DNA of 8,070 nucleotides from Dehalococcoidia bacterium (GTDB lineage Bacteria; Chloroflexota; Dehalococcoidia; SAR202; UBA826): positions 1 through 8,070 of the forward strand of contig DTSF01000271.1 of the NCBI GenBank assembly GCA_012965485.1. The letters are read 5' to 3'. Position numbers and translations under genes: made by a program. Shown here one piece after another: positions 1-6,412 of this stretch (position 1 is its first letter; each line of letters begins with the position of its first letter). The notes under the pieces are model-generated. The model searched no databases. It was given only the letters and a program-made list of their open reading frames with translations, and was not told where the DNA came from.

Positions 1-693
1 TATCGAATAATCGCATTGGATCAAAGAGGGCACGGCGACAGTGATTGGGCATCAGATGGAGACTACACTCCAGAAACACAACAGAAGGACATAGAGGCAA
101 TAGTTGCTAAACTAGACCTCGGTGAATTTGTTTTGATGGGACTATCAATGGGTGGAAGAAACTCATTCACCTACGCCTCCTCTAACCCTGACCAAGTAAA
201 GGCCTTAATAATTGTGGATGCTGGTCCTGAAAATGTTAGGGCTGGGACCCAGAACATAAGAAACTTCGTGGAGCAGGACGACGAACTTGATTCTATTGAC
301 GCCTTTGTTGACAGGGTAATCAAATACAATCCTCGGAGAGATCCAATACAGATCAGGGGAAGCATAGTTAACAATTTGAAACAGCTGCCTAACGGCAAAT
401 GGACGTGGAAGTATGACAAGATCCTAAGATCTCAAGGAAGAATGGGACGTCCCCAGGACCCAGAAATGACCAGCAAACTATGGGGTTACCTAGAGAATTT
501 GCAGTGCCCGACCATGGTTGTTAGAGGAGACAAGAGTGACATCATAGCTACTGGAACTGCTGACGAAATGATTGGCAGAATACCGGGTGGAAAATTAGCG
601 ATAATAGAAAATGCAGGACACCTTGTCATGGGTGATAATCCATCCGGGTTTGAAAAAACTGTAACGGCCTTTATAGAATCCATTCAAAAATAA
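1..693 (+). CDS. alpha/beta hydrolase, 5'-truncated by the window edge
   Basis: Reading frame 1 is open from the first base, giving 230 visible residues that begin in the middle of the fold. The first residues (YRIIALDQRGHGDSD) match the strand-plus-loop before the nucleophile in alpha/beta hydrolases, so the TTG at 16 is an internal Leu codon and the true start lies upstream, probably 30-60 residues away. The nucleophile elbow GLSMGG places the catalytic Ser at visible residue 49 (codon at 145-147). The acid is probably the second Asp of RGDKSD (residue 180), and the His is in NAGHLV (residue 207). A helical cap lies between about residues 75 and 160. It is a soluble cytoplasmic enzyme with no visible membrane segment. 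The substrate cannot be told from sequence: esterase, epoxide hydrolase, haloperoxidase-like and C-C hydrolases share these motifs. The fold is certain, the function is not. Confidence 0.9.
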   Translation, partial: YRIIALDQRGHGDSDWASDGDYTPETQQKDIEAIVAKLDLGEFVLMGLSMGGRNSFTYASSNPDQVKALIIVDAGPENVRAGTQNIRNFVEQDDELDSIDAFVDRVIKYNPRRDPIQIRGSIVNNLKQLPNGKWTWKYDKILRSQGRMGRPQDPEMTSKLWGYLENLQCPTMVVRGDKSDIIATGTADEMIGRIPGGKLAIIENAGHLVMGDNPSGFEKTVTAFIESIQK

Positions 694-700
694 TGTCTTC

Positions 701-726
701 ATAATTTCAATCCGAAGTTGAATTAT
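701..726 (+). terminator. AT-rich hairpin after the hydrolase gene, possible 3' end
   Basis: ATAATTTCAA (701-710) pairs with TTGAATTAT (718-726) around the 7-base loop TCCGAAG, giving nine base pairs with one bulged T, eight bases after the stop codon. No clear T run follows, so it may be a weak or factor-assisted terminator or only a 3'-end stabilising hairpin. Visual pairing only; no free energy was calculated. Confidence 0.3.
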
Positions 727-729
727 AAA

Positions 730-758
730 TTGCTACACCGAAGATTGGGTGTTACACT
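730..758 (+). promoter_or_regulatory. candidate sigma70-type promoter for rpsO
   Basis: TTGCTA (730-735) and TACACT (753-758) are separated by 17 bases and each match the -35 and -10 consensus at four of six positions. Transcription would start near 765, leaving a ~50-base leader before rpsO. A short inverted repeat (ACACC 735-739, GGTGT 748-752) fills the spacer and could be an operator or chance. This is the best-spaced pair in the gap, but the match is modest. Confidence 0.3.
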
Positions 759-803
759 TTTTGCAAACTTAAATTAGTTAAATAACAAGAAAGAGAGAAA
801 TCC

Positions 804-808
804 AGGAG
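804..808 (+). promoter_or_regulatory. Shine-Dalgarno that fixes the rpsO TTG start
   Basis: AGGAG, within TCCAGGAG, six bases upstream of TTG 815. The same TCCAGGAG octamer is found before pnp at 1140-1147. Confidence 0.75.
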
Positions 809-814
809 AACGGA

Positions 815-1078
815 TTGGATAGGGCTGACAAGGAAGCCGTCATTGCGGAATACCGCGTTCACGACAACGATACAGGATCGACTGAGTCGCAAGTAGCGAT
901 ACTGACTTCGCGTATCAATGAATTGACCCAGCACTTGAGAGAACATAATCACGATGAATCCACAAGAAGAGGTTTACTGAAACTTGTGGGAAAGCGTCGC
1001 CGGCTTTTACGCTATCTGAATGCAGAAGATGTAAACAGGTACAGGTCGTTAATAGCCAGATTGGGTCTTAGGCGATAG
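815..1078 (+). CDS. rpsO: 30S ribosomal protein S15
   Basis: S15 binds the three-way junction and helix 22 of 16S rRNA early in assembly of the 30S platform. The 87-residue product is close to the usual 88-89 and shows the family signatures: [13 protein letters not shown] (residues 18-30), the rRNA-contact stretch [12 protein letters not shown] (44-55), the basic KRRRLLRYL helix (60-68) and the C-terminal [10 protein letters not shown]. The start is TTG at 815. The Shine-Dalgarno AGGAG (804-808) lies six bases before it, and no ATG or GTG occurs in frame nearby. It precedes pnp, the classic bacterial rpsO-pnp arrangement. In E. coli S15 represses its own translation through a leader pseudoknot. 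The short leader here shows no obvious equivalent, although its small length does not exclude one. Identification is secure. Confidence 0.97.
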   Translation: MDRADKEAVIAEYRVHDNDTGSTESQVAILTSRINELTQHLREHNHDESTRRGLLKLVGKRRRLLRYLNAEDVNRYRSLIARLGLRR

Positions 1079-1135
1079 TAACTCACACATCACCATCCCC
1101 CGATTATTGCACATCTCCCATCTGAACCTCTGGTA

Positions 1136-1150
1136 TTACTCCAGGAGTAA
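1136..1150 (+). promoter_or_regulatory. pnp Shine-Dalgarno inside a 15-base palindrome
   Basis: TTACTCC-A-GGAGTAA is a perfect inverted repeat around one central A. Its right arm contains the Shine-Dalgarno AGGAG (1143-1147) for pnp. In RNA it could form a six-pair stem with a CAG loop and hide the ribosome site; in DNA it could be a protein-binding palindrome. It lies seven bases before the proposed ATT start. The Shine-Dalgarno is clear; a regulatory role is inference. Confidence 0.55.
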
Positions 1151-1156
1151 ATCAAC

Positions 1157-3523
1157 ATTTCACTACATACAATAATCCGTAATATACACGGACACGATTT
1201 GGAATTGGAAACAGGGCGTTTGGCTCAAAAGGCAGGCGGCTCTATATTGATCAAGCAAGGTGACAATGTGGTTCTAGCCACGGTCACAATGAGTAATCCT
1301 CGAGAAGGGTTAGATTTTTTTCCTCTCACAGTGGATCTAGAAGAAAGACATTACGCTATTGGCCAAATACCCGGAAGTTTTTTTAGACGCGAAGGTAGGC
1401 CTACAACTCACGCCATACTCACCGACAGGTTAATAGACAGGCCAATAAGACCTCTATTCCCCAAGGGATTTAAAAACGAGGTCCAAGTTATAGCGACAAC
1501 ACTGTCCAGTGACAGAGAAATGCCCCTCGACATAATAGCCTTAAACGGGGTTTCTGCTGCACTAAGCATATCGAACATACCGTTTAACGGGCCTATCGCC
1601 GCAACCCGAATTGGGTATATTGATGGTGAATTTGTAATTAACCCTACATATTCTCAACTTGAGGAAAGTCTTTTAGACCTTGTGGTTGCAGGTTCTACCG
1701 ATGGAGTATCAATGATGGAGGCTGGAGCGAAAGAGGTAGATGAGGACGTTGTGTTTGAGGCTATTCAGCTAGCACAGTCAGTAAATTTAGAGATTATTTC
1801 CCTACAACAAGAATTCACTGATGAAATCGGTACCCCAAAAGCAGATTTCGTACCAAAGGGACATGATCCTGAAGCGGTGAAACAAGCAAGGGAAATTTTG
1901 GGAGACCGTATATACACGGCATTATCAGATGCAGAAGATCAAGAAGACATGGGGAATCGTTTAAAATTTTTAGAAGATGAACTAGAGGAATCTCTGGCAG
2001 AGGAGTTTGACTCTAGCGTTTCATCTGGAGCCTTTGAGGAACTACTTGATGAACAATTCAGGCTACGAATACTTAAGGACGGAGTTAGGCCGGATGGAAG
2101 AGGTTTGAGAGAAATACGACCGCTTTCAGCCGAGGTTTCGATTCTACCTCGTACCCACGGCACAGGATTATTCAACAGAGGGGAAACACAAATACTAGGT
2201 ATAACTACTCTCGGTTCTTCAGGTGATGCACAAAAACTAGACAATCTTAGCCCGGAAGTATCCAAAAATTTCATGCTTCATTACAATTTTCCTCCTTATT
2301 CTGTCGGAGAAGCGAGAAGGGTTGGATCAACTAGCCGTCGAGAGATTGGGCATGGCGCTTTAGCTGAAAGAGCCTTGAGTGCTGTTTTACCTTCTCAAGA
2401 GGATTTCCCTTACACAATAAGGATTGTATGTGAGGCCCTTAGTTCCAATGGCAGTACCTCTATGGGTAGTGTTTGTGCAGGGACTCTAGCCTTAATGGAT
2501 GCTGGGGTGCCGATAACATCACCCGTAGCTGGGATTTCTGTCGGCCTTATTACCGGTGAAGATGGGGAATATGTAACTCTCACTGACATACAAGGATTGG
2601 AAGACCATGTAGGAGATATGGATTTCAAAGTTGCAGGTACTTCCGAAGGAGTTACTGCCATCCAGCTTGACATAAAGGTAAATAGCATCAGTTTCGATGT
2701 CATAAAAGATGCTCTATCCCAGGCAAAAGAAGCCAGGTCACAAGTATTGGACGTTATAACGTCTGCTATACCTGAAGTCAGATCTGATGTCAGCCCCTAC
2801 GCACCTAGGATACAAAAAATCATGGTTCCTACAGACAAAATAGGTGCAGTGATTGGTCCAGGAGGTAAAACAATCAGAGGAATAGTTGAAGAAACCAATG
2901 CGACCGTCGACATACAAGATGATGGAACGGTTCTTATAGGGTCCTCTAATGCAGAAGATGCCGCAAGAGCAATAAAGATGGTGGAAGATCTTACAAGAGT
3001 AATCACAGTAGGCGAAGTTTTTACTGGGACCGTAGCTAAAATCGCCAGTTTTGGAGCATTTGTTCAAATATTACCTGGCACAGACGGTATGGTTCACATA
3101 AGTGAACTCGCCAACTACAGAGTTGCAAATGTAGGGGATGAAGTGGCAGTCGGAGATCAAGTGGATGTGAAAGTCATAGGTGTTGACCAGTCAGGCAAGA
3201 TTAAATTGTCCAGAAAAATACTTTTGGATGATAGTGATGGCTCTTCATCTGCTGGCCGAAGCCCTAGGGTAGAGGTTGAAAAAGTTGAGGTAAATGTTGG
3301 GGACATCATAACTGGAGCAGTAGTAAATATTGCGAAGTTCGGGGCATTCGTTGAAATAGCACCTGGCACAGACGGAATGGTCCACATAAGTGAATTAGAA
3401 AATTACAGAGTCGGCAAAGTTGAAGACGTTGTAAGTGTGGGAGAGGAAATTACGGTGGAAGTCATTGATGTAGACGATTCCGGTCGTATAAAGCTTTCTC
3501 GTAAGGCCCTTTTGACAGACTAA
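1157..3523 (+). CDS. pnp: polyribonucleotide nucleotidyltransferase (PNPase) with two C-terminal S1 domains; probable AUU start
   Basis: PNPase is a trimeric 3'-5' phosphorolytic exoribonuclease of RNA turnover. Numbering from the ATT at 1157 (788 aa), the order is: first RNase PH core with FFRREGRP near residue 75; helical linker; second PH core from ~305 with RPDGR and LPRTHGTGLFNRGETQ; the catalytic stretch EDHVGDMDFK supplying equivalents of E. coli D486, D492 and K494 at 483, 489 and 491; KH domain (~553-614, GPGG loop at 567-570); then two S1 domains (619-692 and 715-788) joined by a Ser-rich linker. Typical PNPases have one S1 and ~700 residues. Start choice: TTG at 1199 would remove the conserved first beta-strand. 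Upstream codons read SLHTIIRNIHGHDLELETG, which aligns with the family N-terminus. The frame is open only back to a stop at 1148-1150 and holds no ATG, GTG or TTG there. ATT 1157 is nine bases after AGGAG. Function is certain, the exact start less so. Confidence 0.95.
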   Translation: MSLHTIIRNIHGHDLELETGRLAQKAGGSILIKQGDNVVLATVTMSNPREGLDFFPLTVDLEERHYAIGQIPGSFFRREGRPTTHAILTDRLIDRPIRPLFPKGFKNEVQVIATTLSSDREMPLDIIALNGVSAALSISNIPFNGPIAATRIGYIDGEFVINPTYSQLEESLLDLVVAGSTDGVSMMEAGAKEVDEDVVFEAIQLAQSVNLEIISLQQEFTDEIGTPKADFVPKGHDPEAVKQAREILGDRIYTALSDAEDQEDMGNRLKFLEDELEESLAEEFDSSVSSGAFEELLDEQFRLRILKDGVRPDGRGLREIRPLSAEVSILPRTHGTGLFNRGETQILGITTLGSSGDAQKLDNLSPEVSKNFMLHYNFPPYSVGEARRVGSTSRREIGHGALAERALSAVLPSQEDFPYTIRIVCEALSSNGSTSMGSVCAGTLALMDAGVPITSPVAGISVGLITGEDGEYVTLTDIQGLEDHVGDMDFKVAGTSEGVTAIQLDIKVNSISFDVIKDALSQAKEARSQVLDVITSAIPEVRSDVSPYAPRIQKIMVPTDKIGAVIGPGGKTIRGIVEETNATVDIQDDGTVLIGSSNAEDAARAIKMVEDLTRVITVGEVFTGTVAKIASFGAFVQILPGTDGMVHISELANYRVANVGDEVAVGDQVDVKVIGVDQSGKIKLSRKILLDDSDGSSSAGRSPRVEVEKVEVNVGDIITGAVVNIAKFGAFVEIAPGTDGMVHISELENYRVGKVEDVVSVGEEITVEVIDVDDSGRIKLSRKALLTD
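2813..2998 (+). other. KH RNA-binding domain of PNPase
   Basis: Encodes a single KH domain with the GxxG loop as GPGG, preceded by DKIGAVI and followed by TNATVDIQDDGTV. It sits between the second PH core and the first S1 domain, as in all bacterial PNPases, and helps bind RNA at the pore of the trimer. Confidence 0.85.
3011..3232 (+). repeat. S1 domain copy 1 in pnp (tandem duplication)
   Basis: Codes for a 74-residue S1 RNA-binding domain with the motifs FGAFV, PGTDGMVHISEL and SGKIKLSRK. About 49 of 74 residues are identical to copy 2 by hand alignment. At DNA level the copies share ACCTGGCACAGACGG (3073 and 3361) and CACATAAGTGAA, an offset of 288 bases or 96 codons. Position right after KH makes this the equivalent of the normal single S1. 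Confidence 0.85.
3299..3520 (+). repeat. S1 domain copy 2 in pnp (tandem duplication)
   Basis: The second 74-residue S1 domain ends the protein: FGAFVEIAPGTDGMVHISEL and SGRIKLSRKALL. A 22-residue linker (Ser-rich, then alternating Val/Glu) separates it from copy 1. The frame is intact and RNA-contact residues are kept, so it should be functional rather than a decaying remnant. Confidence 0.85.
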
Positions 3524-3586
3524 AATTTCGTAATAGTCAGTAGTTAGGTTTGATTCAGGAACCAAAGCGGTAAAAGGAGTTCCACC

Positions 3587-4378
3587 ATGGCTGATATTAA
3601 AGTCGTTGTTAACGGAGTCCTAGGCAAGATGGGTCAGGAGGTTTTAAATGCCGTGGATAATACCCAGGGTATGAAACCTATTGCAGGTTCAGATATTGCC
3701 GCCGCTATTGATCAAATATCATTGCCTACTGGAGAAGGATTCATACCGGTATTTCAAGATATAAAAGATGGGGTTAAAGGAGCTGACGTTGTGGTCGACT
3801 TCACGAATGCCTCCGGTGCGAAAAGTGTTATGGAAGCGGCGTCTCCTGCTGGTGTGAACTGCGTAATTGGTTCAACTGGTTTATCTGAAGAAACTTTCAA
3901 AATTGCTGAAACTTTAGCCGATTCTAATAGCACCAGCATAATAATTGCGCCAAATTTCGCCATGGGGGCAGTGTTGATGTTGCATTTGGTAAAAGAAGCC
4001 GCAAGATTTTTTGACTACGCTGATCTGACGGAAGTTCACCATGAAGCCAAAATAGATGCACCGTCAGGCACAGCCATTGCCATAGCTCAAGCCGCGGTCG
4101 ACGGTAAGAACAGTGATTTTATTGCCCCAATTGCAGAAAAACAGCTTATAGAAGGCACCCGGGGAGGGATGCATGGTGGTGTTGTCATCCATAGCGGTAG
4201 AATGCCTGGCAGAGTCGCTCATCATGAAATGGTTTTTGGATCATTAGGACAAACATTAACGATCCGTCACGATTCGATAAACAGAGAAAGTTTTATGCCT
4301 GGTGTGATCATGGCTATACAAGCCTCCAGTGCATCAACGGGATTAACTGTAGGATTAGACAAAATAATGGGGCTATAA
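3587..4378 (+). CDS. dapB: 4-hydroxy-tetrahydrodipicolinate reductase
   Basis: DapB reduces 4-hydroxy-tetrahydrodipicolinate to tetrahydrodipicolinate with NAD(P)H in the lysine/diaminopimelate pathway. The 263-residue product has the expected length. Visible motifs: Rossmann nucleotide-binding loop GVLGKMG (residues 10-16); GSTGLS (95-100); APNFAMG (121-127), a cofactor/substrate region; the signature EVHHEAKIDAPSGTA (149-163), where His151 and Lys155 match the E. coli catalytic His159 and Lys163; and near the end LTIRHDSINRESFMPGV. The ATG at 3587 is preceded by AAGGAG (3574-3579) with seven bases between. It lies 63 bases after pnp and 67 before asd on the same strand, so it may share the pnp transcript or have a weak promoter of its own; none stands out. 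Identification is secure, cofactor preference is not decidable. Confidence 0.96.
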   Translation: MADIKVVVNGVLGKMGQEVLNAVDNTQGMKPIAGSDIAAAIDQISLPTGEGFIPVFQDIKDGVKGADVVVDFTNASGAKSVMEAASPAGVNCVIGSTGLSEETFKIAETLADSNSTSIIIAPNFAMGAVLMLHLVKEAARFFDYADLTEVHHEAKIDAPSGTAIAIAQAAVDGKNSDFIAPIAEKQLIEGTRGGMHGGVVIHSGRMPGRVAHHEMVFGSLGQTLTIRHDSINRESFMPGVIMAIQASSASTGLTVGLDKIMGL

Positions 4379-4445
4379 ACTTTTTTAGTCCAGCTTAATA
4401 TCCTAACTAATGAACATTTAGTAGTTTCATTTACGGAGGGAAAGT

Positions 4446-5480
4446 TTGAATTCTTGCAAAATTGCCGTTGTCGGAGCAACAGGAGCGGTCGGACAAGTAT
4501 TTTTGGACATTGCCCAACAACGAAATTTTCCTATGGATGAGATACGGCTGTGTGCCTCAACTAGGTCTGTAGGGAAAAAAATAGCGTATAAATCCCAGGA
4601 AATAGAAGTGGAACTTTGTACCCCTGAACTTTTGCAAGAAATGGACTTTGCATTTATTTCCGCAAGTGGTGATGTCAGTCGAGAAATTGCCCCTTTAGCG
4701 GCAAAGCAAGGAACCGTCGCCATAGACGACAGTTCGGCATTTAGAATGGATGCTGACGTCCCGTTAGTTGTACCTGAAGTTAATGCAGATGATTTAGCGA
4801 ATCATAAAGGTATAGTTGCTATTCCCAATTGCTCCACCACCCCATTGGTTATGGTGTTAAACCCCTTGATGAAAAAATCTTCAGTGAAGCGTGTTGTTGT
4901 TGACACTTTCCAGGCTGTGACAGGTACTGGCGCAGCAGCACTTAGTGAAATGAAAGATCAAAGCCAGGCAGTCTTGAACAATAGACCTATAACCGCGAAA
5001 GAATATCCTCACCAAATTGCTTTCAATGTTCTACCTCATATAGAACCTTTTCAAGAAAATGGTTACACAAGGGAAGAAATGAAAATGCTGTATGAAACCC
5101 AAAAAATATTGCATGACCCCAACATATTGATCTCAGCCACATGTGTAAGGGTTCCAGTTGCAGTCAGTCATAGTGAAGCGATACACATTGAATTTGAGCA
5201 GCCAGTATCGCCTCAGGAAATAAAGGAAATATTGGGAAATCAGGCTGGGATAAAAATTGTGGACGACCCATTCTCCGACGTGTATCCTATGCCTATAGAC
5301 GCGGCAGGGGGTGATGATGTATTAGTGGGCAGAATCAGAAAGGATATCTCACACCCGAACGGGATAGCTATGTGGGTTGTGTGTGACAATTTACGAAAAG
5401 GCGCGGCCCTCAACGCTATTCAGATAGCAGAAGAACTGATGAAACGCGAAGTGGTTTCAAAGAGCAACTGGAGGAAATAG
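4446..5480 (+). CDS. asd: aspartate-semialdehyde dehydrogenase
   Basis: Asd reduces aspartyl-4-phosphate to aspartate semialdehyde with NADPH, the branch point for lysine, threonine and methionine. The 344-residue product has the bacterial-family length. Motifs: NADP-binding GATGAVG (residues 10-16); SASGDVS (72-78); the nucleophile in PNCST (Cys129); FQAVTGTGAAAL (155-166); CVRVPV with substrate-binding Arg235; the acid-base His242 in VSHSEA; and the C-terminal GRIRKD and DNLRKGAALNAIQIAE. The start is TTG at 4446, five bases after ACGGAGGG (4433-4440). The protein from there begins directly with the NADP-binding strand, as family members do, and no ATG lies in frame just upstream. Its 3' end carries the ribosome site of dapA, so the two are probably co-translated. 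Identification is secure. Confidence 0.96.
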   Translation: MNSCKIAVVGATGAVGQVFLDIAQQRNFPMDEIRLCASTRSVGKKIAYKSQEIEVELCTPELLQEMDFAFISASGDVSREIAPLAAKQGTVAIDDSSAFRMDADVPLVVPEVNADDLANHKGIVAIPNCSTTPLVMVLNPLMKKSSVKRVVVDTFQAVTGTGAAALSEMKDQSQAVLNNRPITAKEYPHQIAFNVLPHIEPFQENGYTREEMKMLYETQKILHDPNILISATCVRVPVAVSHSEAIHIEFEQPVSPQEIKEILGNQAGIKIVDDPFSDVYPMPIDAAGGDDVLVGRIRKDISHPNGIAMWVVCDNLRKGAALNAIQIAEELMKREVVSKSNWRK

Positions 5481-5484
5481 CAAA

Positions 5485-6378
5485 ATGGTAGATTTTGGAA
5501 GACTTCTTACAGCTATGATTACCCCGTTTGACTTAGACGGTAATATTAACTTCCCTCAAGCTAGAAGCCTAGCAAAGGGATTGGTTGCTTCGGGAACGGA
5601 CGGATTGGTCATAGGCGGAACTACTGGAGAATCCCCCTCAATGTCCGACGACGAAAAGGTGCAGTTATTCGCCGAAGTGAAAGAGGCTGTGGGGGACACT
5701 GCCACGGTGATCGCCGGAACTACCGATAATAACCATAGAAAATCTGTAGAACTATCCATTGAGGCAGAAAAGGTCGGAGCCGATGGATTGCTTCTAACCG
5801 TTCCTGCTTACAACAAACCAACTCAAGAAGGCCTTTACCAAAACTTCAAGGCGATAGCGGAGGCCACTTCTCTTCCTGGGTTACTTTACAACGTCCCATC
5901 CAGGACCGCCCTGAACATGACAACAGAAACCACCTTACGACTAGCCGAAATAGATAACATCGTGGGGGTAAAAGAAGCTTCGAGTGATTATGTTCAAATC
6001 ACCAATATTATCGACAAGGCACCTGATGGATTCAGAGTGTGGTCTGGGAATGACGACGAAACATTTCCTATCATGTGTGTTGGAGGGCACGGAGTCGTGA
6101 GTGTGGCAGCTAACCTCTACGGAACCCAGATCAAAACTATGATGGGGCTTATTCTTGAAGGCAATATAGAAAGTGCTGCTTCTGAGCACAAGCGCTTACT
6201 TCCAATTTTCAAGGCTCTCTTTTGGGTAACCAACCCAATTCCAATCAAATATGCTGCCAATAGAGCCGGATTTAATGCTGGACCCAACAGATTGCCGCTT
6301 TGCGATCCAGGTGAAGATTTCGTATCTACGTTTAATCCCGTAATGGACAAATATGAGGTGGACTTACCCATTTCCTAG
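5485..6378 (+). CDS. dapA: 4-hydroxy-tetrahydrodipicolinate synthase
   Basis: DapA condenses pyruvate with aspartate semialdehyde, the committed step to lysine and diaminopimelate. It is a (beta/alpha)8 barrel of the class I aldolase/NAL family. The 297-residue product has the normal length. Diagnostic residues: GGTTGES (44-50) with the Thr pair; PAYNKP with Tyr109; YNVPSRTALN with Tyr135 and Arg140, which bind the substrate carboxylate; and the Schiff-base Lys163 in GVKEAS. GNDDETFP and GGHGVVSVAANL follow. The Arg after YNVPS supports DapA rather than an N-acetylneuraminate lyase relative. The ATG is four bases after the asd stop, with GGAGG (5470-5474) inside asd. Product of Asd, substrate of DapA and then DapB: three linked steps in one block, though the gene order is not the pathway order. 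Feedback control by lysine cannot be read here. Confidence 0.96.
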   Translation: MVDFGRLLTAMITPFDLDGNINFPQARSLAKGLVASGTDGLVIGGTTGESPSMSDDEKVQLFAEVKEAVGDTATVIAGTTDNNHRKSVELSIEAEKVGADGLLLTVPAYNKPTQEGLYQNFKAIAEATSLPGLLYNVPSRTALNMTTETTLRLAEIDNIVGVKEASSDYVQITNIIDKAPDGFRVWSGNDDETFPIMCVGGHGVVSVAANLYGTQIKTMMGLILEGNIESAASEHKRLLPIFKALFWVTNPIPIKYAANRAGFNAGPNRLPLCDPGEDFVSTFNPVMDKYEVDLPIS

Positions 6379-6412
6379 CTATCAGCCAATCAGTCGGGCC
6401 GTTCTAGGAAAT
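6370..6412. terminator. inverted repeat shared by the ends of dapA and purA, possible bidirectional terminator
   Basis: ATTTCCTAG (6370-6378) and CTAGGAAAT (6404-6412) are a perfect nine-base inverted repeat around a 25-base loop. Each arm holds the stop codon of one convergent gene. The stem is AT-rich and the loop long, and neither side has a strong T run, so intrinsic termination would be weak; convergent transcription itself may help. Role inferred from position. Confidence 0.35.

Noticed and set aside
1079..1156. terminator or RNase III hairpin between rpsO and pnp as in E. coli
   Set aside because: Apart from the short palindrome over the Shine-Dalgarno, no GC-rich stem or T run is visible in this gap.
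2738..3067. 109-codon open frame on the minus strand inside pnp, and several others antisense to pnp, dapB, asd and dapA
   Set aside because: They lie opposite well-conserved coding sequence, have no recognisable domains and no convincing ribosome sites. They are frame shadows of the real genes.
3518..3538. GACTA/TAGTC inverted repeat over the pnp stop codon
   Set aside because: Only five pairs with an 11-base AT-rich loop; likely chance in this composition.
4376..4445. terminator after dapB (T6 run at the gene end) and an ACTAA/TTAGT hairpin before asd
   Set aside because: The T run is not preceded by a stable stem, and the five-base stem is too weak to support a call.
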